Shown here in pieces: positions 41,801 to 52,905 of a stretch of 64,000 nucleotides of DNA; within the stretch, counting starts at the first letter, position 1; every line of letters starts with the position of its first letter. The stretch is from Plasmodium brasilianum (lineage: Eukaryota; Apicomplexa; Aconoidasida; Haemosporida; Plasmodiidae), in contig NC_090123.1 of the NCBI RefSeq assembly GCF_023973825.1, forward strand, positions 254,001-318,000, read 5' to 3'. The notes below the pieces were generated by a model. It had not been told where the DNA came from, searched no databases, and saw only the letters and a program-made list of their open reading frames with translations. Position numbers and translations under genes: made by a program.

Positions 41801-42090
41801 GTGTAAAGAGAATGTTAAGGAAAGTTCACCTTATCGAAATAAAAGTCCAAGAGCCCTCCAACAAACATTATTAACGTAAGCAGAAAATACTTAGAAGTGT
41901 AGATGTGTAGTTATGTACGTGTGTATATACGCTTAAACGCATATGCATATATATGCACAAACATGCATAGGAACATAAATGCGTATAGTATATAATTACG
42001 TATATGCATACGTATTTAGTTATACAAATAACTGTGTATATATTTCCCTGCCTTTTAATCACCAGGAATTTTTTCAAAAGGAAAGTTTGA
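38603..42090 (+). CDS. DNA polymerase delta subunit 3 (POLD3/Cdc27-like), 11 exons
   Basis: Exons 38603-38680, 39238-39293, 39549-39670, 39796-39884, 39990-40054, 40204-40865, 40994-41065, 41291-41329, 41470-41549, 41703-41875 and 42066-42090 join in phase to 486 residues. The N-terminal 115 residues match the POLD3 winged-helix layout: VTIFFIKHVLKLSSKLSQK, then FEKRRNELHATYMVEGYQ (human ERKRKENSG-LHVTYLVSG) and VKIYSVQ (human HVYSIQ). A long charged, Asn/Lys-rich middle follows (about 140-420). The tail has GYLVTLDKE (family GYIVTEK) and ends in a PCNA-interacting box QTLLTNFF (475-482) followed by basic KRKV, exactly where POLD3 carries one. The subunit would tether polymerase delta to PCNA. 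The last exon is only 25 nt and splits the PIP box, so gene models could easily lose it. Confidence 0.85.
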
Positions 42091-42666
42091 AGCGCATATT
42101 CTAAGGTACATGACTTTATTTTTTTTTTTTTCAATTTAACGATTTTTCATTTCCAACATCTGTAAACCTTTATTTTTTTTACCTAATTTTTTGCGCCAAT
42201 TTTGTGTTATCTTTTTTAATGCTTTTCTTGCGTCAATCAAGTTTTTCGAGTTAAGAAAAAAATAATTTCGTTAAAACGAATAAATTTAAAAAAAATGAAT
42301 AAATAAACTTATATATGTTTGCTTAATTATTTATATAAGGTATATATGCTATATATGCATGTGTTATTGGTATATGTTCCATTATTTGGTGCATATAACA
42401 TTTAAAAATGTATTATTTTATAACGTGGATTTTTTTTTTTTTTTTTTTTTTTTTACATTTATACGTTAAAAGGATTAAATAAAAGTTAACCACAGTTCAA
42501 CATTGTTCAACAATTTTTAAGTAAAACACTGATCAACAATTTTTAAGTAAAACACTGATCTACAATTTTTAAGTAAAACACTGATCAACAATTTTTAATA
42601 AAACACTGATCAACAATTTTTACGAAAAACATTCTTTACCAATATGTGAAGCGAATTTTTCGAAAC
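42091..42666. repeat. Convergent spacer with 26-bp tandem repeat
   Basis: Lies between the convergent POLD3-like and HIP genes. At about 42500-42625 there are four to five copies of a unit of about 26 bp around gatcaacaatttttaagta, with a poly-T run at 42429-42454. Confidence 0.8.
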
Positions 42667-44508
42667 TTAGTTTTTTCCATTGGGCTTGGATTTACCCATC
42701 ATATTTCCCAAATCGGAATTTTTTAAATTTTCAAATATGTTCTTATATTTTGGGTCATTGGCATATTTGGACAATAACTCCGGGTTACTCATCATATTTT
42801 GCATCATTTGGAAAAACTGAGGATTATTAAATAGTTCTTTCATTTCAGGAGAATTTAAGTCGGGCATTCCGCCTGGAAATCCACTCGGCATTCCTCCGGG
42901 CATTCCTCCGGGCATTCCACCTGGAAATCCACCTGGCATACCACCTGGCATACCACCTGGCATTCCACCTGGCATTCCGCCTGGCATTCCGCCTGGCATT
43001 CCGCCTGGCATTCCGCCTGGCATTCCGCCGGGCATTCCACCTGGAAATCCACCGGGCATACCTCCTCCAAAATCACCAGAAAAATCCGGTTGACTGTAGG
43101 AAGAATCCGAGGAATCTGAGTCATAATTTTCCCTTTTACTATTTTCTTTTTTATATGCCTTTTCTGCAGCTTTTTTCTTAGCAGCTAGCCTTTTTTTTAA
43201 TTCTTTTTCTCTTTTTTTCCTTTTTTTATCTTCTTCTTTGTTTATTTTGTATCTTCTCTTTTCATAAATTTTTTTATATTTCTCTTCAATTAATTTTTGC
43301 ATTTCCCATAAATCTTCATCATAATCAATTTTTTGTCCTTGTTCGATATCTGCATGAGCACATTCCCATTTGCCTAAATGTCTATATGCTTTAGCTCTAA
43401 TTTTATATGCATTAGCGCTATCAATATTTAAATTTAAAGCTTCCGTACAATCTCTAATACAAGCTTTTGGTCTTTTTAAACTTAACAAAATGGATGCACG
43501 TTTAGTATATATCATAGCTGATGGATTTCCGAAAGAAATTATTTTATTATATTTTTCTAATGCCTCCTCTAATTTATCTTCTTGAACTAAATTTACTGCT
43601 TCTGATTTTAATTTACTAATCTCTTCTATCGTTTCTTCTGATAATTCTCCTTCTATAATAGGAGCTAATGGGGGGCATTCAGTCGTTTCCTCTTTCATTA
43701 TATCTTCACCTCCTTCTTCCTCTTCCTCTTCTACTTCTTCTTCCTCTTCTTCATCTAAGTCCTCCTTATCAGCTGCATCCGATTTTTCTTCTGTACTATC
43801 TTCACTTGGAATATTTTCATAATACTCTTTATCCTTTCTTACTTTTCCACCGAAGCTTTCAATGAATTCCTTAAAAAAAGAAAATTCTGGTTTTAACAAA
43901 ATGCTTGGGTCTTCCTCACATATAGAAACGAATTTCTTCAACTCCTCAACTATAAAATGATAAAAAAAAAAAAAAAAAAAAAATTGGTGGTAATGCGTAA
44001 ATAATTATGTTCAAATACAAAAACCTAAAATCTGCTACCTTTTCATGTATATGCAAAATTGGTGGAGAACCCTCAACAGGGTCTCCATACAAAAGCACGA
44101 TACTATTATACATGATGGTAAGGAATAAAAAAGTATATATGTGTATATGTACATTCATATGTATACATATACATATTACAGCAGCTTCACCCAGCCTTGC
44201 ATTCCACACCGTTCTTATTAAGCAAATGAAAAATATTTTTAATGAGCCACAAAATATTTTATACAACATTGGATATTTTTACATATCATACGTGTAAGTA
44301 TATATGCATAAAATATGCATACATACGGTAAACATTTATGTACACATAAAATAATTACAAGATCGCGAAATTCTTTAAAAATGAAACAAAATAAAAACAA
44401 AACAGAGCTAAAATATATGTAACTATTCATACGCGTTCATTTTTATATTAAATATTTTTGCGCATGTATACACTTACTCTTTTTGTCATCCATCATTTTT
44501 CCTTCCAT
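42667..44508 (-). CDS. HIP: Hsc70-interacting protein HIP (ST13 family), 2 exons
   Basis: A 31-nt first exon (44508-44478, [10 protein letters not shown]) joins exon 43949-42667, giving 437 residues. HIP is a TPR co-chaperone that holds Hsp70 in its ADP state. The joined N-terminus, [20 protein letters not shown], restores the family's dimerisation segment; the second exon alone would start inside it. An acidic block ([16 protein letters not shown]) is followed by TPRs at about 138-238 ([20 protein letters not shown]), a highly charged helix, and GGMP/GGFP repeats at about 300-370. The C-terminus is an STI1-type domain ([21 protein letters not shown]). Met1 versus Met5 as start is open; Met5 (MMDDKK) is nearer the family. 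The donor GTAAGT is excellent. Confidence 0.94.
42870..43060 (-). repeat. Coding GGMP/GGFP repeat tract of HIP
   Basis: A 12-bp coding repeat giving Gly-Gly-Met-Pro about a dozen times with occasional Phe or Ser. It is much more GC-rich than its surroundings. GGMP repeats are known in mammalian HIP, so this is conserved composition, but the exact count is likely to vary between isolates. Confidence 0.9.
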
Positions 44509-47462
44509 AAGTATATTATATAGATATATTACAATACAATTTTGTAAGCAGTATATATAATATATGAATATACAAGGTATAATGCCGATGTTATATTTGA
44601 ATAACACTTTTTTCTAAAATTATACAAGTTAAATCTCTTTTAACCGTTTTGTAAGGATAATATATTATATTATATAAACTCACTCGTTGAGTAAAATAAT
44701 GTTCACGTGGAAATAGGTACTTTCCAAGTTTAAAAATTTTTAACTACAAATATAAAAATAAATAAAAATAAAAATATATTATATGTATACATAAAATAAA
44801 TATTTGTGACAATAAAAAAGTAGGAAATTCCACAAGTATTTTATTTTATTTTACTTTATTTTACTTTATTTTACTTTATTTACTTTGTTATATTCTTTTA
44901 CTGTACTTTATTTTTTTTTTCTCTCTGTTTAACGCTGTTTATGAAAATGTAATGCATACATACATGAGCATTTTGTATGTATAAAAATTTCATATATACA
45001 TATATACTTATATATATATATTTATATAACCCTGATACACGTGTATAAATTTTTACTCGATAAATTGTAATATGCTATATTTTACTTATGTAGAATATAT
45101 TTCTTTTTTTTAACATGATTTCTTGTATGAAGGTTTTATATAACCTGTCGAAATTTTTTTTTTTCTTCCCCCCCCACAACTGTGTTTTAGTGTATATAAA
45201 ATAGATATAAGGAAAAAAAAAAAAAAAAATATATTTATTTATTTTAACTAGTTTTTAATACGTACATATTTATATTTGTATTTAAAAATTTGGAGACCAG
45301 TTGCATGAACATTAACATACTAATTAACAAACTAATTAATTAACAAGTGAACAAATATATTGAGTATCCAATAAATTAGTCAATCAATTAACAAATCAGT
45401 AAATTAATTAATTAAATTTCGGGAGTATTTTAATTAAGCCTAATTTTTAGGTTACTGCGTTAAAGAATTTGCCAAATGATTTCGAGCATTGTATTATATA
45501 CAAAATATCAGTATTATTCAACATAACAAACTTATCTTTTTTTTTACAAAATATGGATAGAAGAAATGGAAGGAAATAATACTATATTTTCTTTTGTTTT
45601 AAAGGCACAAATAAATTTAAAAAAGGTTCCATTTGCTTCATTAAAAAAATTTATTATTTGCTTGGACACATATTAATACATACATTCGTACATACATTAA
45701 TACATACATTAATACATACATTAATACATACATTAATACGTACATTCGTACATACATTAATACGTACATTCGTACATACATTAATACATACATTCGTATA
45801 TACATTAATACATACATTAATACGTACATTCGTATATACATTAATACATACATTAATACATACATTAATACGTACATTCGTACATACATTAATACATACA
45901 TTAATACATACATTCGTATATACATTAATACATACATTCGTATATACATTAATACATACATTCGTATATACATTAATATATTTATTAATATACATATTGG
46001 AACTATGTATAATAAAGAGGTATATTATTTTGTGGTTTTTATCACATGGCGAAGATTTCACTTCATTTTTTATAAATACTTGTATATATATGAATACATA
46101 CATATACATATGTTATATTTTACGCCCAACTTGTACGCCTTACACCTTCCTATTAAATAAAAAAAGGACGTGAGCATTTGTATTTAATCATATATCGTTA
46201 TTTTAAAAATTTTTTTAAATGAAATCGTAGGAAAATATACTCGTAAAACTCGTTTCTCCCAATTTTACACATTTTATTTGATAACTATATATTTTGGGGA
46301 GCTATTTTTAAATAAATAGCGAACTACTCGAAAGCAAATTTTTATTAACGAATGCTCACCTTTACCTTTTTTAAAATTAAAATTTTTTATTTTTAAGTTA
46401 ATTACTGTATTTTCCTTTTTTTTTTTTTTTGCTTTGTTTTATTGTTGTATTATTTTATCGTCTTCATATATGTGTAGCACATATTGATGGTACAACTAAA
46501 TAATGTGTGTATATATATATATATAATTATATGTATATATATAATTATGTGTATATATATATATATATATATATTCAAGCAAATGAGTAATTTGTAACAC
46601 GATTTTTTTCCCGTTTTTCGCGCAAATGTTTATAACGGTGGAACATATCACTGCTTAAATGGCAATTGAAGGTGCACATTATTTATGTGTTACTGATTAT
46701 ATATGGCTCATTTTATTTTTCATTTAACATGTTTTATTTTACTTATATTACTTCTATATATTATTGGAGTGTAATGCATTAAATGTAAAAAATAGTTGTT
46801 TATAATTTTTCCATTCCTCCTTCATTCACCCAGTTAATTGTAAAAATAGCTCTTCCTTAATGTGTATATTCATTCAGCTTTATTACGAACTGCGTTTATT
46901 TACATCAATACAAATACATTTTTAACAATCAATCAGACGCAATTAATGTGTTATTTAATTAACAATTAAACAAAATGGATAAAAACAATATTCGAGTGGG
47001 ACATTAGAAGATTTAACTCCTCGTACATATATATATATATATATATATCCACGCGTAGGCACGTGTGGATGCACATATATATCCTCACTGTATATATTTA
47101 TATATGTATGCTGAATAAGTTCCTATTATGTATGTAAAAGGTTTCAAAAAAAGTATTATAAAATCATTGAAAAAATGTAGCAATCAAATCATTGAAAAAA
47201 TGTAGCAATCAAATTACTGAAAAAATGTAGCAATCATATCATTGTAAAAATGTAGCAATCATATCATTGTAAAAATGTAGCAATCAAATTACTGAAAAAT
47301 TGTAAAAAATTATTGAAAAACACCCATATATTTAATGAAAATGCAAAGCTGTTATAAATATACTAAAAATTTGTCAAAATTATTGAAAAATTGTACTGAT
47401 CTGGGTCAAGTATTTTTACTTATACTTTTAATTTTTTTTTTTTCATTTTTCTTTTCTTTTTT
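44509..47462. repeat. Repeat-rich intergenic region
   Basis: About 3 kb. At about 45668-45985 lies a long array mixing tacattaatacatacat and tacattcgtatatacat units; it opens frames on both strands that read only Val/Met/Tyr/Arg or His/Thr/Leu. At about 47150-47310 a 24-bp unit around aaaatgtagcaatcaaatca occurs five to six times. TA microsatellites lie at 46510-46575 and 47028-47050. A CCCCCC run occurs at about 45170-45176. No gene supported. Confidence 0.8.
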
Positions 47463-48266
47463 TTATTCTTGGTTTTCCAGATCATTATATATAAAATTAT
47501 TTCTGTATTCATATTTTGAAATGTACAAATTAAAAGAACACATAAATGAAGTAAAAAGAATGGTAAAAATCAAATAATAATAAAATTTTATGTAAATATT
47601 TTCTTTTGAGAGTATAATTAAGATTTCGTCTAAAACACCCCATATTCCTACTGCACATAAAAATGAACAACAGTCAACCAAAAATCGAAGAATCACTTTC
47701 ACATTAAATTCATTAATGTTAAAAAAACTACTTGTTGGATCTTCTTCATTCCCATTATATGATTTATCACTTGAATCTCTTACTGGATTTTGTAAATTAT
47801 TTTCAAATACCCATTTTATGTTTTCATTTTCCCGCTTTTTGTTAAGTCCATCAAAATTATTGGAAATTATATCATCATCATTCTTTTGTTCTTCTTGCAC
47901 ATATATTTTTACTGATTTATTTTCCTCAGAAATATAATTCGAGTTTTTCTCAAAATATTTTTTCTTGTCATTTTCATTTGATACATAGAATTCATTCATT
48001 AATGTAAAAAATGTAAAATGAAACGATGGTGTTTGGTTTGGTTTTATTATTCCTGTAGATTTGCAAACAAATAAACAGTTATAACGTGCGTACAAACATA
48101 CATATATAGGAAAAAACTATTAAGCGCTAATATATACTTATAAATCTGCGTTCAATTTTATCCCGACAAATATGTATTCTATTTAAATAAATTCTATCTA
48201 TATCTATCTATCTATCTATATCTATCTATATCTATCTATCTATATCTATCTATATATATCTATCTA

Positions 48267-48356
<90 letters not shown>

Positions 48357-49260
48357 TAAATAAATTACAATGCTACATTTATGGGCAAAAGGAATAAACT
48401 AAATGGAGCACAAATATCAGCTCAATGTATGCGCACATACATATATATATGCAAATACAAATGCATATATATATGCATATATGTGTATATATATATTTAC
48501 AAAAAATATACACACAAAAAAACTAAAACAAAAACAAAATATATGTAATAAAAAAGGGACAAAAACAAGAGTGAAATATAAAAATTGTATATGATACGTC
48601 TAATATTCCTTGGTATTAACGGATATACAAAAACGCTAAAATGTTTTCTTAATATGTTTTGTATTATTACTACGGGTACTACTATTACTAGTACTACCAC
48701 TGCTGGTACTACCACTGCTGGTACTACTATTACTGGTACTACCACAGCTGGTACTACTACTACTACTACTAACACTGCTGCTTCATTAACGATAAGCTTG
48801 TGGTTATACTCCTAATTTTATTCTTAATATCTGCAATAAAGAGTGGTCCTATATTTTTTATTTTTGAAATTTATTTCTCCTGGAGTATTATTCAAAATTA
48901 ACTGAAAATAAAAATGGCTAGCTATTTTCTCTTCTTTTAATTTTTCGTGTTTTGATGTTCCATGTATGTATAAAAAAAAATTTAACTAAAAAAACTCCTA
49001 ATAATTTAGTTACTGCTAGAACATTTTTTCTTTCTTTTTTTGCTGAAAAAAAATTTGTATTTTGTGAACATAATAAAAAATTGGTTTCCTTAAATAAAAA
49101 AAATTATTTTTTAATACAGTATGTATTCCTTGTGGCATCCCTATACTTTGGAATAATAACTTAGGTAATTAACGTACTTCTTGACTCTATATGTTTAATA
49201 GAATGATTCACAATGATTGTATTCTTAGCAGTTAAGATATAATATTTAATAAGAATATTC
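47463..49260 (-). CDS. Multi-exon probable membrane protein, 5' end not found
   Basis: The 3' exon 48052-47463 is solid. It encodes 195 residues with a hydrophilic Asn/Asp/Lys part and two C-terminal TM segments ([22 protein letters not shown] and [18 protein letters not shown]). The GIWGVLD motif between them faintly recalls fuseless-type proteins. Upstream I propose exons 48848-48810 ([12 protein letters not shown]), 49088-49014 and 49260-49178 ([18 protein letters not shown]). Their phases agree with each other and with the 3' exon, but a competing open frame ([15 protein letters not shown] onward) overlaps this stretch and ends in a stop, so the upstream part is uncertain. The start must lie between 49.3 and 50.3 kb. 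Tandem repeats fill the 740-bp intron. I do not recognise the family. Confidence 0.5.
48190..48350. repeat. tatc/TA microsatellite in an intron
   Basis: Runs of ctat and tatatcta followed by pure TA, within the proposed last intron of the minus-strand membrane-protein gene. Confidence 0.85.
48665..48782. repeat. ggtactactattact trinucleotide-based array
   Basis: An array based on actggtact/actgct units, multiples of three, giving Thr/Gly/Ala on one strand and Val/Pro or Ser/Thr on the other. It lies in the same proposed intron. Because all minus-strand frames stay open across it, a coding role cannot be ruled out completely. Confidence 0.75.
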
Positions 49261-50336
49261 CTGTTATTATATGTACTTATTATATATATACATATATGTT
49301 AAAAAATCAGTTTTTAAAATTTGAAACATTAACAGTTCATTCTCAAATATTACTACAAAATTGCCTTAAGTTTAAAAAATTTATTCTATTAATTTATGCT
49401 TATTAGCAACAAAAAAACTATTAAGAAAAAAAAAAAAAAGAAAAAGAAACAAGTTCCTACTTAATATAATATTTAATTTCTAAATATATATACTACAAAT
49501 CATTTATATTTAACTACAATAAAATTTGTATTATCGATAAATAAAAATAAAAATTTTTACCTATTTGTAAAATTTTAACTATAAATGTTTCTTTTCAAAG
49601 GATTTTGAAAATATATTATTTTTTGTTTAATTTGATCAATTAAATTTTATATTTTTAATTTTTATTTTTATTTTTAATTTTTAGTTTTTAAATTTTAAAT
49701 GACAAAAAAAAAAAAAAAATAAAAGAGCTCCAAAAATTAATTATATTGTATTATATATACATATATACATATACTATTATATATATATATATATATATAT
49801 GGCGAAAATTTAAAAATAATTAATGCTGAAAAATCTTTTTTATTGAGAAGAAAAAATATATTAATGGAGTTTTTTTTTATTTTTTACAGTAGTAAAAAAT
49901 ACCTTTTTTATTATTTACACTAAAATTTTATGCTTCAATTTTCGCCTTCGCTAAATTATTTAACAGATTTAAGAAAATGTAAAATAAAATTTTTTTAAAA
50001 TATTCGGAAACATAAGAACTGAAATGATTTTTGAATTTTTCTTTTTATACCTTTTTTTTGGCTTCCATATATCTATGCTACTTTTTACGTTAATTAACAA
50101 CTTTATATGTATGTTCTTTTATTGAATGTATAACCTCTTTTTTATTTTGATGATTTTTTTTTTTTTTTTTTTTTATTCATAATATAAAAAGACCCTTTTG
50201 AAGAACTAGCACAAAGCCTAAATAAATTTTATATTTTTTAGTTATAATCATAGATTAGAAATAAAGAATGAAAGAGAAATTAAAAAGAATGAAAAAGTGA
50301 AATTAAAAAAAAAAAAAAAGTCATTTCCCATATAAA
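49261..50336. other. AT-rich divergent region, possible hidden 5' exon(s)
   Basis: Separates the minus-strand membrane-protein gene from the MetAP gene. It is very AT-rich with TA runs at 49780-49800 and poly-T at 50157-50174. The missing first exon(s) of the minus-strand gene should be here, but I could not find a convincing one. Confidence 0.5.
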
Positions 50337-52905
50337 ATGTTGTCCTATTCAAAAAAAAATTTCGTGTTTAAACTTCCTTTAATATTAAAAAGGAAACCCT
50401 TGAATTTTCACACGTACACCTTAACACCAAAAATAAATAAAATTAAAGTTACTGAAATGAAGTCGTTTAAACCAACCGTAGAAGATGGTATATGAAATTA
50501 AAAAAAAAAAGAAAAAGAAAAAAGAAAAAAGAAAAACATTTATATGATATGTAATATATCAAATGATGTAATATATTAAGCATTAAACACCGTGGGTATT
50601 AACCATATTGAATAAAAATAATGAATACATTTTAAGCAAAACATGCCACCTTTTAATTTGTTAAGGATCATCATAAAAGTTATACAGTTGCAAAAGTAAA
50701 CAAACATTCAACAGGAAAAATATTAATAACAGTAAATATTTCACACATGGACCAAATACTAAAGCTCACTTAACATTTTTATTTTTTTTTTTATTTTAAT
50801 TTGGTTTTCTACAAAAATTAAAATTTTCAATAAACTTGAATTTGCTATAATATTATAACACAATTATGATAAAAATAAATGTTCATATTTTTATATTTAG
50901 AAAAAGGACAAATATACGAACATTTGAGCATTGTCTAGAACAATACAAAAAAAAAAAAAAAAAAAAAAATTATAAAAATAAAAAATAATGAAAAACTTTT
51001 TACATTCCATTTGTTATTTTTAATATGCTAATTATTTCTGAATTAAATAAAAGCTCTGATGGAAAGCATAAAATAAAAATAATTTTAAACATTAAGAAGC
51101 ACGCGCTTTGTTCGCATACACTTATATGTACTTGTAGATATACGCATATGTAGATATACGTGTATAAATATACATTCATGTACATATGCACACTGCTATA
51201 AACAAGTGGAGTTACACGTTTGTGCAAATTAAAATATATGATGGAGAACGTGAAATTTATAAAAAATTTTGCAACATTTTTGAATTTCCCGCAAAATACC
51301 GAAATGCGCAAAAACAAATACACAAATTTATATGTTAATTCATTTATACGTTAATTCATTTATACGTTAATTCATTTATACGTTAATTCATTTATACGTT
51401 AATTCATTTATACGTTAATGCACTTATACGTTAATGCACTTATACGTTAATGCAGTTATACGTTATTGCAGTTATACGTTAATTCATTATTAAAAACAAT
51501 GAAAAAAAAAATATATATATTACGTTACACCCATTACATGCTTGGATTGATATTATTTATAAAAATATTGCATTTTTATTTTTTAAAGGCAAATATGAAA
51601 TAACAGCAGTTCAAAAGGTTCCTGCACATATTAATTGCCCCAGTTATGCTAAAACAGGAATTGTTGAAAACTCGAACATTATTTTCGAAATTAAAGATGA
51701 AGAAACTATAATAAAAATGAAAAAGGCTGCAAAATTAGCAGCACGATGTTTAAAGTTATGTTTGGAAAATTCAAAAATAGGTGTAACAACAGATGATATT
51801 GATAAAATAGCTTTCGACTTTTATATAGAGAATAATGCATATCCCGCTGGAATTAATTTTCATGGTTTTCCAAAGACTCTTTGCGCTTCACCAAATGAAG
51901 GTATCACCTTTTACATTATTGCGTTTTTCTTATCCGTTCATTGTTAACCATTTATTTTTAGAAATTTCATTTTATCTGTTCCGTTTTAACATTTTGTTTT
52001 TAATTGTTTAATTTTTTTTTTTTTTATTATTATCTCTTTTTTCTTTTTGCACTATTTGTTTACGCTCTTTTCGGCCAATTTCAGTATGCACTCTATATCT
52101 TCAAAAATTTAGCAAGTATACAGATCCGGCTAGACACACAAATATAATTAGCGAAAAACACATTTTGATACGTTCATATTGACACATTGTTTGAATTTTG
52201 TTTTTATTATTTATCATTTTGCACATTATACTTTTTCACCTTAATGGAAAAAAAAAAAAAAAAAAAAAAATTCAGCTATTTTATATTACGCATTTAATTT
52301 TACAGTTATACTTTATTCACCTTGCTTGTTCATAATTTTTTTTTTTTTTTTTTTTTTTTAAAACTGCAGTGGTGTGTCATGGAATACCAAATTTAAGAAA
52401 ATTAAAAAACGGTGATATAATAACATACGATTGCACAGTTTATATTGATGGAGTATTTGGTGATTGTGCAGGCACAAAAGCAATAGGAGAAGTTTCGAAA
52501 AATCACAAGAAATTAATTGATATAAGTAAAGAATGTCTTTATAAAGCTATATCTGTTTGTAGAGACGGTCAGAAATTTTCAGAAATTGGAAGAATAATAA
52601 CTGAGCATGCACAGAAAAATGGGTTTAATGTGATAAAAGATTTTTGTGGTCATTTTATAGGACGTAATATGCATATGTATCCTTTAATTGAACATCATTA
52701 TCCTAACAGTTATAATAATAATGATCGTATGAAAAAAGGGCAGATATTTACAATCGAGCCGATATTATCGGAAGGTAGTACAAATATTCATACATGGAAA
52801 GACCAGTGGACTGTGTGCACTAATGACAATTCTTTTTGTTCGCAGTGGGAACATACTATTTTAATTTTGGAAAATTCTGCTGAAATATTAACGGAGGGTG
52901 AATAG
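50337..52905 (+). CDS. Methionine aminopeptidase type 1, 3 exons
   Basis: Exons 50337-50487, 51589-51900 and 52370-52905 join in phase to 332 residues. The enzyme removes initiator Met using a two-metal site. Ligands by position are Asp175 (YDCT), Asp186 (FGDCAGT), His249 (CGHFIG), Glu284 (FTIEP) and Glu315 (QWEHT), so it should be active. The usual GHGIG-FH pattern is altered to GHFIGRNMH. There is no N-terminal zinc-finger domain as in cytosolic human MetAP1. Instead the first exon is basic and hydroxylated (SYSKKNFVFKLPLILKRK), which could be a mitochondrial or apicoplast presequence; this is inference. Synteny from memory suggests MetAP1a. The long first intron holds a 16-bp array. Confidence 0.93.
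51335..51490. repeat. 16-bp array ttaattcatttatacg in the MetAP first intron
   Basis: About nine to ten copies of ttaattcatttatacg; the later ones drift to ttaatgcacttatacg and ttattgcagttatacg. It sits roughly 100 bp ahead of the second MetAP exon. Confidence 0.87.

Noticed and set aside
45641..46173. Long frames reading Val-Leu-Met-Tyr or His-Thr-Leu-Ile
   Set aside because: A tacattaatacatacat array lacking stops in several frames; no start context, no conserved flank.
48497..48775. Val/Pro-repeat minus-strand frame with a hydrophobic tail
   Set aside because: A trinucleotide-based array followed by AT-rich DNA; better explained as part of an intron, though not fully excluded.
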